A DNA stretch of 45,541 nt from Candidatus Saccharimonadota bacterium (lineage in GTDB: Bacteria > Patescibacteriota > Saccharimonadia > Saccharimonadales > 2-12-FULL-41-12). Positions 1-7,017 of the stretch are shown in pieces. The translations under genes and the position numbers were made by a program. The first letter of the stretch is position 1, and each line of letters starts with the position of its first letter. The stretch covers positions 1 through 45,541 of the forward strand of contig JALHOM010000002.1 of NCBI GenBank assembly GCA_022842995.1, in the 5' to 3' direction. The notes under the pieces are model-generated. The model had not been told where the DNA came from. It saw only the letters and a list, made by a program, of their open reading frames with translations, and searched no databases.

Positions 1-111
1 AGAAGGAGAAATCTTAAACTCTCCGCTAGTGACTCTCGACAGATTGAGCATATCTGTAACTATTCGAATAATGCGTTCAATGCCTGTCGCCGACCAGTTA
101 AGCATTTCCAC
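1..111 (-). other. -1 frame continuation of the histidine kinase DHp domain
   Basis: From position 111 down to the window edge the minus strand is open for 37 codons in the frame one base back from the kinase reading frame. The peptide contains NWSATGIERIIRIVTDMLN followed by LSRVTSGEF, which is the expected second half of a HisKA dimerisation domain. The zero-frame tail instead ends after a few unrelated residues at 60. The kinase was therefore once, or still is, read through in this frame, and its ATPase domain should lie beyond the left edge. Confidence 0.75.
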
Positions 112-1667
112 TTTTTTTCATTCCTCTCTTTTTGGCTCAGTAAGTCTAAAAATCCTCTCAGGGCAGTAAGCTGTGGCCGAATCTGATGAGCAGCCATGGA
201 TATCATCTCGTCCTTGCTTTTATTTATCGTCTTTAGGCGCGAATTCGTCTGGATTAGTTTTTTCGTTGCTTGATCCACCTCGATTTTCAAAGCATCGTTA
301 AACAATATAACTTTTTCGACATTAAGTGCGTTGGCTAATGCCAAACTTAGATTATTTGCAAAGATAGTAACCAGCTGGATATCAGTCTTACTGTAAAGTC
401 CGCCGTTACTCTTATGCCCCACTATTAGGTACCCATCCACCCCTGAAGCAGGCTTGGCGAGAGTTACGACTGCATCGATACCCTTGCTTTGAACGTATTC
501 GTCTTTTCCCCCATTCCAAAATCCTGAAACTCGCGTTAATTCACGGATATGCTCTAGGTCTTCATCGTTTATCTTAACCGATGAATTGAGTGATATGATT
601 TCGGGAGTAGTCTCTAAGTACGTAACTATGGCTAGGTATTCTGCGTTAATATATTGATTTAATTCATGAAGTGATTCTTGCGCGATGGAATGCACGCTAA
701 CCTCTTCTACGAATTTTTGATTAATACCAAGTATCGCGTCATCTATTGAGTAAAAATTTGTGCGAAAAACACCGTTTGCAACCTTTGAAAAGAATCTCCT
801 CAATCTATTAAATAGGCTGGAGACAATAACCACGAACAGCGCCAACATGGCCACATCCAGCAGCCCCAGATCTACGCCGCTCAGCCGTCGGAACCCCTCG
901 ACGGCCGATAATGCTGTTACGGCAACAACCAACGCCACCGAAAAGCCATACCCGACAACCCTAGCAGTAGCAAGCCTTACATCCAACAGCCTGCCTTTGA
1001 TTATCGAGTAAAAAGAAAAAACTACAAATAACGTAATTCCGATATAGGCAGAATTACCCATCATGAGGTTAATATCTTCCGAGTCGGATATCAGTGGAGT
1101 TACGAGATTAGAAATAAAGCCGATAATAAGCATAATAAAAGTAACAAAAAGTAAATTACTTAAACGTGCCCTTTGAATACCTACCGCTTTTTTATACGCA
1201 CGATAGATGATCGAAGTGGCGATTATTATCTGGGTTAATAACATAAGTCCATAAATGAAATATAAAGGACCGTATTCAATCACTGTTCGACCATCAATAA
1301 AATATATTCCTACGAATGGCTCAAAAAGAGTGAACAGCGACGCCGTACATGCCAGAATAAATATAGTAAGCGGTAGTTTTCCAACGGGCAAGATTCCCCG
1401 ACTACTCCCTCCTGAGGCACTTCGGGCCAGAACAAAATAAAGATACGGGATAAATGAGCCCACAAGGAAATCAAGATGGATAAGCTGAACCGAAATTGAA
1501 TAATCTTTATAGTTTGATCCAAAAAAATTCGCCATCATCCAAACTGAAACAGCAAATGCAAAATATGCATAAACTCGATTGATGTTGCTTCTTGAATTTC
1601 TGGCCAATGCAAAAAACCCCAGGAGCACACACATTGCACAGAGCAACATAACAATCAAAATAATCAT
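60..1667 (-). CDS. membrane sensor histidine kinase, 3' part displaced by a frameshift
   Basis: This is a sensor kinase. Residues 1-290 form about nine hydrophobic helices, the first seven resembling the 7TM N-terminal module of kinases. A GAF-like segment follows at about 310-455. The H-box lies near 485-500 (AAHQIRPQLTALRG), with the phosphoacceptor at His494. The zero frame stops at 60, just after the H-box helix, while the rest of the HisKA domain continues in the -1 frame to the left edge. No catalytic ATP-binding domain is inside the window. The GNAT-like gene lies immediately upstream and two OmpR-type regulators further upstream, so they are likely partners. The start is ATG at 1665-1667 with a weak AAGG upstream. 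Whether the frameshift is programmed, a real mutation or a sequence error is open. Confidence 0.85.
   Translation of the reverse strand: MIILIVMLLCAMCVLLGFFALARNSRSNINRVYAYFAFAVSVWMMANFFGSNYKDYSISVQLIHLDFLVGSFIPYLYFVLARSASGGSSRGILPVGKLPLTIFILACTASLFTLFEPFVGIYFIDGRTVIEYGPLYFIYGLMLLTQIIIATSIIYRAYKKAVGIQRARLSNLLFVTFIMLIIGFISNLVTPLISDSEDINLMMGNSAYIGITLFVVFSFYSIIKGRLLDVRLATARVVGYGFSVALVVAVTALSAVEGFRRLSGVDLGLLDVAMLALFVVIVSSLFNRLRRFFSKVANGVFRTNFYSIDDAILGINQKFVEEVSVHSIAQESLHELNQYINAEYLAIVTYLETTPEIISLNSSVKINDEDLEHIRELTRVSGFWNGGKDEYVQSKGIDAVVTLAKPASGVDGYLIVGHKSNGGLYSKTDIQLVTIFANNLSLALANALNVEKVILFNDALKIEVDQATKKLIQTNSRLKTINKSKDEMISMAAHQIRPQLTALRGFLDLLSQKERNEKKWKCLTGRRQALNALFE
109..119 (-). promoter_or_regulatory. 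A AAA AAG slippery heptamer at a frame change
   Basis: The codons GAA AAA AAG (kinase residues 517-519) contain A AAA AAG in the exact phase used for bacterial -1 frameshifting. A one-base backward slip makes the next codons GTG GAA ATG, which lead into the HisKA continuation. A purine stretch AGAGAGGA, resembling a Shine-Dalgarno sequence, lies about five bases upstream. Only a weak hairpin (GTC/GAC core) is visible downstream. The same seven-A run is also a classic place for an indel error. Confidence 0.6.
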
Positions 1668-1724
1668 CTGCGACCCAACCTTATTGATGATTTACTCATA
1701 ATATTGCATCCATCTTCCGGATCA

Positions 1725-3257
1725 TTAACTTTTTCGAGGATTGATAAATCTATTATATATGACACGTCGACTCCATAGTGTCGCAGCAAGGTCAGCGCCA
1801 ACAAAAACCATGGGCGCCAGCCAACTCGAAGGAGGTAGTGTCTTGATTGTATAACCAGCAATCACAGCATTTTGAGCAAGAGCGCATGAAAAATTTGTAT
1901 AAAATCCAAAATTGAATAGCTTTTGATTACCAATTTCGAATTCAGAATTTGTCTTCTTCAGTTCTGCGAAAGCCGCCCTAACCTTCAAAGGATTGAAGGT
2001 ATCGACTGTCTTCGAAAAAGAATACAAAGATAGTGCTGCGCCACCAATCCAGCCGGCTTCAAGCGCCCCAACAGCAACTAAAGTCCTCAACGACTCCCCG
2101 GACCAGAGGGCGTCCACCGTTTCCCCCGTCTGTCCAGACAGATGTACAATAACCGGACTCGCTACTACTAGACCAAGTGCAGCAAGAAGCTCTTTGTCCT
2201 TAAATTTACTTTTCTTCAGCCCTTCTTCTTTTACGGTAATTGCGTTTTGAGAATCTTGAGCATCATCCGAATCACCACAAATCCAATTGCTTACCTTAAG
2301 CGACCTAGAGCATGAATTTAATAATCCAGAATATGCGACTCTTCCAAGCGCTCCACAAAGCTTGAGTGGCTTTGGAACAGCGGACTCAAAAGATGCAACT
2401 GCACCAAAATTCATCGATTGAGGGTCCTGGTAGGCATCGGGCACCACCTTGATGATTTTACACCCGATTTTTTCAGCATTCCTTAAGACGGGATCCACGA
2501 CAACTTCTTTATCGCCCTGTGTTATTGTCTTCTCGGAATACTCAACTGCGAGATCAAGCAACGTTGCAGGACTCAAAGATTCTAAACATACTTCGTTTTC
2601 TCTGGACCAATTTATAACATACTTCTGCAAACCGGGCATCCGGAGAACAAAATAAGCATCTTTTTTAGACTGTATAACTTTTGACATAGCCGATACGAGC
2701 ATCATATTCTGGGCGTTGCGACTCGAGGCCTCGCCGACAGTCGTCAAGCTTGCAACATACAGGTATGCCCCACTTTCGTCATATGATTCCGACAGAGTAC
2801 CGTTATCGGTGGTTTCTTCCCAAGAAATAAAGTCCTGTGGCGGTTTGTTTGTTGGGAACATTGTAAGAAAGCCCATTATTTTACCAGCCTCATCGGTCAG
2901 CACATCCGTCCAACGAGGATCTAGTCTCTGGTATCGCTCTTTGAAGGTAGCGCCTACTGCCTCATACATCTCTTCACGGGTTGTAAATTGACTCCTGTAT
3001 ACCGCCCGGAACGCTCGCAGATCGGCCATAACTAGCCCCTCTAAATCAGGTTCTTCGTACTGCCTTAACCTAAATATTGGCGACTTAGCCGAAGGTCGTT
3101 CCGCAACTGGCACGCCCGAATGAACGTTGTGTCCATCAACTATCGGCTGGTATCCCGTCCGCCCAGAAAAATAGAAAGGTTCACGATTGTGTTGAGCGCC
3201 GCTCATTAACGAGCGAACATCCGCAACATCTCCTGACAATCGTTCAGGGGATGTCAT
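1725..3257 (-). CDS. GNAT-like acyltransferase-fold protein with C-terminal membrane domain
   Basis: The protein has 510 residues. After about 45 low-complexity residues, positions 45-260 read like a divergent GNAT/N-acyltransferase domain: an RLRQYEEPDLEGLV opening, a central IMGFLTMFP strand, and AYLYVASLTTVGEASSRNAQNMMLVSA-type sequence where the acyl-CoA loop would lie. Residues 340-505 contain about four hydrophobic segments, so the C-terminus is probably in the membrane. The ATG at 3255-3257 overlaps the TGA of a short leader ORF and has only a weak GGGG ribosome site, so translational coupling is likely. It ends 57 bases before the histidine kinase. The substrate is unknown; a signal synthase is possible but is only inference from the neighbours. 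Confidence 0.6.
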   Translation of the reverse strand: MTSPERLSGDVADVRSLMSGAQHNREPFYFSGRTGYQPIVDGHNVHSGVPVAERPSAKSPIFRLRQYEEPDLEGLVMADLRAFRAVYRSQFTTREEMYEAVGATFKERYQRLDPRWTDVLTDEAGKIMGFLTMFPTNKPPQDFISWEETTDNGTLSESYDESGAYLYVASLTTVGEASSRNAQNMMLVSAMSKVIQSKKDAYFVLRMPGLQKYVINWSRENEVCLESLSPATLLDLAVEYSEKTITQGDKEVVVDPVLRNAEKIGCKIIKVVPDAYQDPQSMNFGAVASFESAVPKPLKLCGALGRVAYSGLLNSCSRSLKVSNWICGDSDDAQDSQNAITVKEEGLKKSKFKDKELLAALGLVVASPVIVHLSGQTGETVDALWSGESLRTLVAVGALEAGWIGGAALSLYSFSKTVDTFNPLKVRAAFAELKKTNSEFEIGNQKLFNFGFYTNFSCALAQNAVIAGYTIKTLPPSSWLAPMVFVGADLAATLWSRRVIYNRFINPRKS

Positions 3258-3325
3258 TTAAAATTTCCCCAATAAAAATAAAACGCGCTTTCAACAAAGC
3301 GCGAGATGCTCACATCCCCCAACAA
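3254..3325 (-). CDS. putative 23-residue leader peptide
   Basis: A TTG codon at 3323-3325 lies six bases after a perfect AGGAGGT ribosome site (3332-3338) and opens a 23-codon frame. The peptide ends with an aromatic-rich stretch, FYFYWGNFK. Its TGA overlaps the ATG of the 510-residue gene (ATGA). The frame runs through an 8-bp terminator-like hairpin. The strong ribosome site has no other obvious use. That it is translated is inference. Confidence 0.5.
   Translation of the reverse strand: MLGDVSISRFVESAFYFYWGNFK
3271..3303 (-). terminator. Rho-independent terminator / possible attenuator
   Basis: On the minus strand CGCGCTTT, a GTTG loop and AAAGCGCG form a perfect 8-bp stem (3284-3303), followed by TTTTATTTTTATT (3271-3283). 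It sits after the response regulator at 3437-4105 but only about 14 bases before the next start codon, and inside the leader ORF. It can serve as the regulator's terminator and as an attenuator of the downstream gene. Confidence 0.75.
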
Positions 3326-3354
3326 ACTACTACCTCCTCTTTTTGCTAAGAGTC

Positions 3355-3383
3355 AGTATGCTAGTCAGTTCGATGCATGACAA
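3355..3383 (-). promoter_or_regulatory. sigma70-type promoter for leader and GNAT-like gene
   Basis: TTGTCA (3378-3383), a 17-base spacer and CATACT (3355-3360) match the -35/-10 pattern at 5/6 and 4/6. Transcription would start about 15 bases before the AGGAGGT ribosome site of the leader peptide. The call rests on sequence only. Confidence 0.5.
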
Positions 3384-3436
3384 TAACTGGAGTAACTATG
3401 TCATTAATATGTCATTTTTAATGAAATTTTAATTTT

Positions 3437-4105
3437 TTAGACGATCTGATAGCCCGAGCCGTGACGAGTTTTTATCGTGTCAGTGCCATAAGGAGTATCT
3501 ATCTTTGAGCGCAAATTACGAATACACACATCGACACGATTACTGCTACTTCCTTTGCGTGTGCCTGACCACACATTTTGCAAAAGCTCTTCTCTTGAAA
3601 CTACGGTTCCCCTGCGATGCAGTAAATAGGCCAGAACATCAAACTCCTTGGGTCTGAGAACGACTTCATCGTCATCGATACGGACCGTTCGTGAATTAAT
3701 ATCAACCACCAATGACCCGAAGATAATAGTTGCTTTGGGAGTAGTACCAACTCTTCGCAGGAGAGCCTCCAGGCGCGCTTTAAGCTCTTCTATATGGAAC
3801 GGCTTAGTGAGGTAATCATCCCCACCCATACTCAAACCAGCTATCCTATCGGCATGTTCGTCTTTTGAAGACAAGAAAATTACCGGCACCGACTTGCCGG
3901 CTTTTCTGACCGCTTCGCAAATACTAAGCCCGTCCATCTTAGGCAAAATTACGTCCAAGACAACAACAGAATAATCTTCGGAGAGAATTTTATCCAAAGC
4001 CTCGCTGCCATCTGAGCTGATATCAACTACATGGCCACTCGTTCGAAGAGCTCTGGCAATATATTTCGCCAGAAGGTCTTCGTCTTCTACAAGGAGTATC
4101 TTCAC
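3437..4105 (-). CDS. OmpR/PhoB-family response regulator
   Basis: This is a two-domain transcriptional response regulator of normal length (222 aa). Receiver residues are intact: acidic pocket Glu7-Asp8, phosphoacceptor Asp51 (VVLDVILP), a switch Ser near 79 and Lys101 in the YLTKPF motif. A winged-helix DNA-binding domain occupies about 130-222 (LRPKEFDVLAYLLHRRG, then NRVDVCIRNLRSKI and GSGYQIV). The start is GTG at 4103-4105, giving MKILLVEDED; no strong ribosome site is visible. It has its own candidate promoter with an overlapping dyad and a terminator downstream, so it is probably a separate transcript from the GNAT-like gene. Confidence 0.93.
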   Translation of the reverse strand: MKILLVEDEDLLAKYIARALRTSGHVVDISSDGSEALDKILSEDYSVVVLDVILPKMDGLSICEAVRKAGKSVPVIFLSSKDEHADRIAGLSMGGDDYLTKPFHIEELKARLEALLRRVGTTPKATIIFGSLVVDINSRTVRIDDDEVVLRPKEFDVLAYLLHRRGTVVSREELLQNVWSGTRKGSSSNRVDVCIRNLRSKIDTPYGTDTIKTRHGSGYQIV

Positions 4106-4167
4106 GCTAACAGCTCATTTCACAAGCCCTTTGCAGGCACCGCATAGTCACACATGAGGTACGGTTT

Positions 4168-4211
4168 TAGTAATTATGGTATTACTATAACCAGAAAGTC
4201 ACCAAGTTCAA
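4168..4211 (-). promoter_or_regulatory. promoter with overlapping 20-bp dyad
   Basis: TTGAAC (4206-4211), 16 bases and TATAGT (4184-4189) form a plausible promoter for the 222-residue regulator. The dyad TAGTAAT-N6-ATTACTA (4168-4187) overlaps the -10 box and the expected start site, as an operator would. OmpR-type proteins usually bind direct repeats, so the binder is unknown. Confidence 0.45.
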
Positions 4212-4239
4212 TGATTTAAATCAATTACGCGGAAAAATT

Positions 4240-4902
4240 TCATGTTTCTTGCATAATTCGATAACCGGTTTTGGATATCGTCTTGATGCAATTCTTGCCG
4301 AATTTACGTCGTAGTTCCTTGACGCAGACATCTACACGATTGGAGGCGTTTTCCGAACTCACACCCCAGATATTACGAAACAGCTCGTCACGAGAGATAG
4401 CCCGCTCTTTATTGCGCATTAAATATGCCAAAACAGCAAACTCTTTGCTACGCAAATCCTTCTCGTCGTCTCCAAGCCACGCCCGATGCTCGGTGGTGCT
4501 GATCTTTATATTCCCTACTATCACGTGTTCATTAACAATAGATTGAGGCCTTCGATACAAGGCCCTGAGGCGTGCCTGAAGTTCCGGGAAACTAAAGGGT
4601 TTCGTCAAGTAATCGTCGGCACCAGCATCGAGACCATTAATTCGCGACTCTTCTGCTTCCATAGAAGTCAAAAAAAGTATCGGAGTTTGAACGCCGTATT
4701 CGCGCACTGCTTTACAGACTTCAACGCCATTTTTACCGGGAAGAAGAATATCCAAGATTATGACGTCATAACCTTTTAAGATAGCTTTTTCGTACGCCGT
4801 ATTGCCGTCGGCCGCATGATCCACCTCATGCCCAGCACTGGTAAGTGACAATTTTAAATATTCGGCTACGAGTTGTTCATCTTCGACGAGTAAGATTCTC
4901 AT
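4240..4902 (-). CDS. OmpR/PhoB-family response regulator (second)
   Basis: This is a second receiver plus winged-helix regulator. The start is set at ATG 4900-4902 (MRILLVEDEQ), matching the other regulator and the family. An upstream in-frame ATG at 4941 would add 13 atypical residues. Glu7-Asp8, Asp51 (IILDILLP), a switch Thr (FLTSME) and Lys in YLTKPF are all present. The winged helix covers about 125-220 (LRSKEFAVLAYLMRNK, NRVDVCVKELRRKF, TGYRIM). It lies about 90 bases after the HD-domain gene and upstream of the first regulator, so two regulators share the neighbourhood of one visible kinase. Confidence 0.93.
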   Translation of the reverse strand: MRILLVEDEQLVAEYLKLSLTSAGHEVDHAADGNTAYEKAILKGYDVIILDILLPGKNGVEVCKAVREYGVQTPILFLTSMEAEESRINGLDAGADDYLTKPFSFPELQARLRALYRRPQSIVNEHVIVGNIKISTTEHRAWLGDDEKDLRSKEFAVLAYLMRNKERAISRDELFRNIWGVSSENASNRVDVCVKELRRKFGKNCIKTISKTGYRIMQET

Positions 4903-4942
4903 ATTTATTTCATTATTTCCTGAATTCACCATAACAATCATT

Positions 4943-4952
4943 CCGCTAGCGG
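4943..4952. promoter_or_regulatory. 10-bp palindrome upstream of response regulator
   Basis: CCGCTAGCGG is a perfect 10-bp palindrome about 40 bases upstream of the regulator start chosen here. It may be an operator or may be chance. Confidence 0.2.
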
Positions 4953-4992
4953 TAAACGCTCTTTCCCTATTTTTTCATTTTTTTTACATATT

Positions 4993-5943
4993 TCATCGAA
5001 CACCAACGGCCAGCTGTTCATTTGGCATCGCAAGAGCTTCACGGATTGCCTGACGGCGTTTACCGACGGCTTTCGAAAATGCTTTCAATACACCGCTCTC
5101 ATCGCTCTGCTGTTCAAGTTGCTCCATGAGTTCTCTCATCATCACCCTCCCTTGATTAAACTCGAGTGTTTCACCAATAACTTCTTCGGCTACAGCCGAT
5201 GTTTGGTCGTCTAGATCAGGGATTGTTTCGTGAATAATACTCATAACCTCGTCTATTCCCCTGAAAGTAGTTGGGCGTCCTTCGCTCGCTAAGCGAGCCT
5301 TCAGGTACGGACGTTCCCCCGTCAGCGCAGAACCAATATCGGCCACTTTACTGAAATTCAGCAGTGCACGGGCTTTTTCATCCTTAATTAATTTAGGATC
5401 AAATCCATAGACCGGATGCGCTGCAATATCAGCGAGTTCTCCGGGGGTGTAGTAATCGTGGTGCGCGACAACGATATACCTCTGCATACCTTCAAGGAAA
5501 CGAAGAGCTTCAAAACTAAGATCCATGTCAGGATGACCGTATAAATCCATGTCAGGCGACATTGAGGTCATTAACAAACCTTGGAACGGGTGAGTCCTGA
5601 CAACCTGACGTGTTTCAGGTGTCAGGACTTCTTTGCTATCAAGAATATGGTCCATCCCGCTCTTTCCGACGTCATGCCGGATCGCACCATCCTCAATGGC
5701 TGCCCAATCGATAACTGTTTCGATGATATGACCACGTTCAAATAAAATCTCGGCCATAGCACGGGCATGCTTAAATACATCAACCGTATGTTCATAGGTT
5801 GAAGCGCCGATACCAGATCTATCTAATATCGCTAAGCTATTGGCGCGTACTAGTGCTAAGCCTTTTGGTACTTCTAAACCAAGGGCCGGATTAGAGCCAA
5901 TATCTTCAAATACTATTCCGTGTGGTCGTTCAAAACTCGACAT
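4993..5943 (-). CDS. HD-domain phosphohydrolase (HD-GYP-like, GYP motif absent)
   Basis: The 316 residues contain an HD-type metal site: His52, His90-Asp91 (IRHDVGK), His118 and His161-His162-Asp163 (VVAHHDYY). This ligand spacing resembles HD-GYP proteins, but the HHExxDGxGYP signature is replaced by HHDYYTPGEL, so cyclic-di-GMP hydrolysis cannot be assumed. Another phosphohydrolase activity or a signalling role is possible. No membrane segment or extra domain is visible. It lies directly upstream of the response regulator block, which suggests but does not prove a signalling function. The start is ATG at 5941-5943 with a weak GGA ribosome site. Confidence 0.75.
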   Translation of the reverse strand: MSSFERPHGIVFEDIGSNPALGLEVPKGLALVRANSLAILDRSGIGASTYEHTVDVFKHARAMAEILFERGHIIETVIDWAAIEDGAIRHDVGKSGMDHILDSKEVLTPETRQVVRTHPFQGLLMTSMSPDMDLYGHPDMDLSFEALRFLEGMQRYIVVAHHDYYTPGELADIAAHPVYGFDPKLIKDEKARALLNFSKVADIGSALTGERPYLKARLASEGRPTTFRGIDEVMSIIHETIPDLDDQTSAVAEEVIGETLEFNQGRVMMRELMEQLEQQSDESGVLKAFSKAVGKRRQAIREALAMPNEQLAVGVR

Positions 5944-6024
5944 AATTCCATATTAATACACATTGTGGATTTTTTCATGAAATTATGGTGATATATATAT
6001 TATAAAATTATGAAACGGTTTTGC

Positions 6025-6996
6025 TTACCGATTTGGCATAACAAAGAACAATACATAAGCAAAGCCGACCACTAACGCTACAATAAACGGCCAGAGTGGC
6101 TCCCGCCGTGTCTCGAGGTATCTGCCCAAAGTGGCCACCCCTGTCCTGCCTTCCGCACGCGGCAAACGATCATCTCTATATGTCAGAATATTATTTAGCA
6201 ATGTCTGCCTGATCTCATGAGCACTTTTTTGCATATCGTTTAGCTGACCCGGTCCATCCAATGCTATCGGGGCATAAAGCAAAAGCTGTTTACCATTAAT
6301 TTCAACGTCATAATTGGCTGCCGATATCAATGACTGCATAACCTCAGGGGTGATAAAACTCAATGAATCTATGGTGTATTCATTGGGAAAATACGTTTCA
6401 AAATATGTATCGAAGTTCCCTTCCAAGCTGTGTCTCTGATTTTGATCGAACTTCACTTTAAACTGATTTTTATGTGAGCTTTTCGCATCAAAGAGAACGT
6501 TAGGCAGCTCTCGAGGCAATCTAACGCTATACACTGCATAAAATACTCGCCTAGATTTGTAGGTGTAATACTTAGTCTTTGTATAGATACCATACTCATA
6601 ATCTACATAGTATTCTCCTTCAGCCGCCAGAATATTTGAGTACTTCACCCCTCCACCAGCTGGAAGCAGGCTTAATGACGACGACGAAATCTGACCGATC
6701 ACAGCAGCACCCGACCCTGATTGTCCGTAACTCCAGGCATTATTGATGGCATATTTCATAAAGTGTCTGCTGCGCGACCGAAGCATCAACTGCGTACGGA
6801 GCGGCAACAAAAATATAGAGGACGAGATGACTAATGCTGCAACAATCGCTAGCTCCTGCAATATTCTTGTGTCAGAACTCTCAGGCAAAGAATCTAACCC
6901 TAAAGATACTGCAAAATACGCGAGCAACACCACTATAAAAAAGAAGTGTAGAACACCCAGGAAAGTATATGCCGATTTTTTATAGTCGCGCTTCAT
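6025..6996 (-). CDS. membrane protein paired with the DUF4868 gene
   Basis: The protein has 323 residues, with two N-terminal membrane helices (about 10-32 and 47-65), a soluble region of about 230 residues and one C-terminal helix (about 300-318). The soluble part contains a LEGNFDTYFETYFPNEYTID segment followed by a SFITPEVMQSLI segment. This recalls DUF3137-like proteins from memory, but the assignment is weak. It begins 21 bases after the stop of the DUF4868 gene on the same strand, with little ribosome site of its own, so the two are probably co-transcribed. It does not resemble the short four-helix KwaA protein. Its function is unknown; a membrane sensor or anchor for the DUF4868 protein is inferred from context. 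Confidence 0.6.
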   Translation of the reverse strand: MKRDYKKSAYTFLGVLHFFFIVVLLAYFAVSLGLDSLPESSDTRILQELAIVAALVISSSIFLLPLRTQLMLRSRSRHFMKYAINNAWSYGQSGSGAAVIGQISSSSLSLLPAGGGVKYSNILAAEGEYYVDYEYGIYTKTKYYTYKSRRVFYAVYSVRLPRELPNVLFDAKSSHKNQFKVKFDQNQRHSLEGNFDTYFETYFPNEYTIDSLSFITPEVMQSLISAANYDVEINGKQLLLYAPIALDGPGQLNDMQKSAHEIRQTLLNNILTYRDDRLPRAEGRTGVATLGRYLETRREPLWPFIVALVVGFAYVLFFVMPNR

Positions 6997-7017
6997 TCAC
7001 AGCACCATCTAGTAATC

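Noticed and set aside
4993-5943. Cyclic-di-GMP phosphodiesterase
   Set aside because: Metal-binding His/Asp residues fit HD-GYP spacing, but the GYP motif is missing, so this specific activity is not supported.
6025-6996. Identification of the membrane partner as KwaA
   Set aside because: KwaA is a short four-helix protein; this one is 323 residues with a 2+1 helix layout and a large soluble domain.
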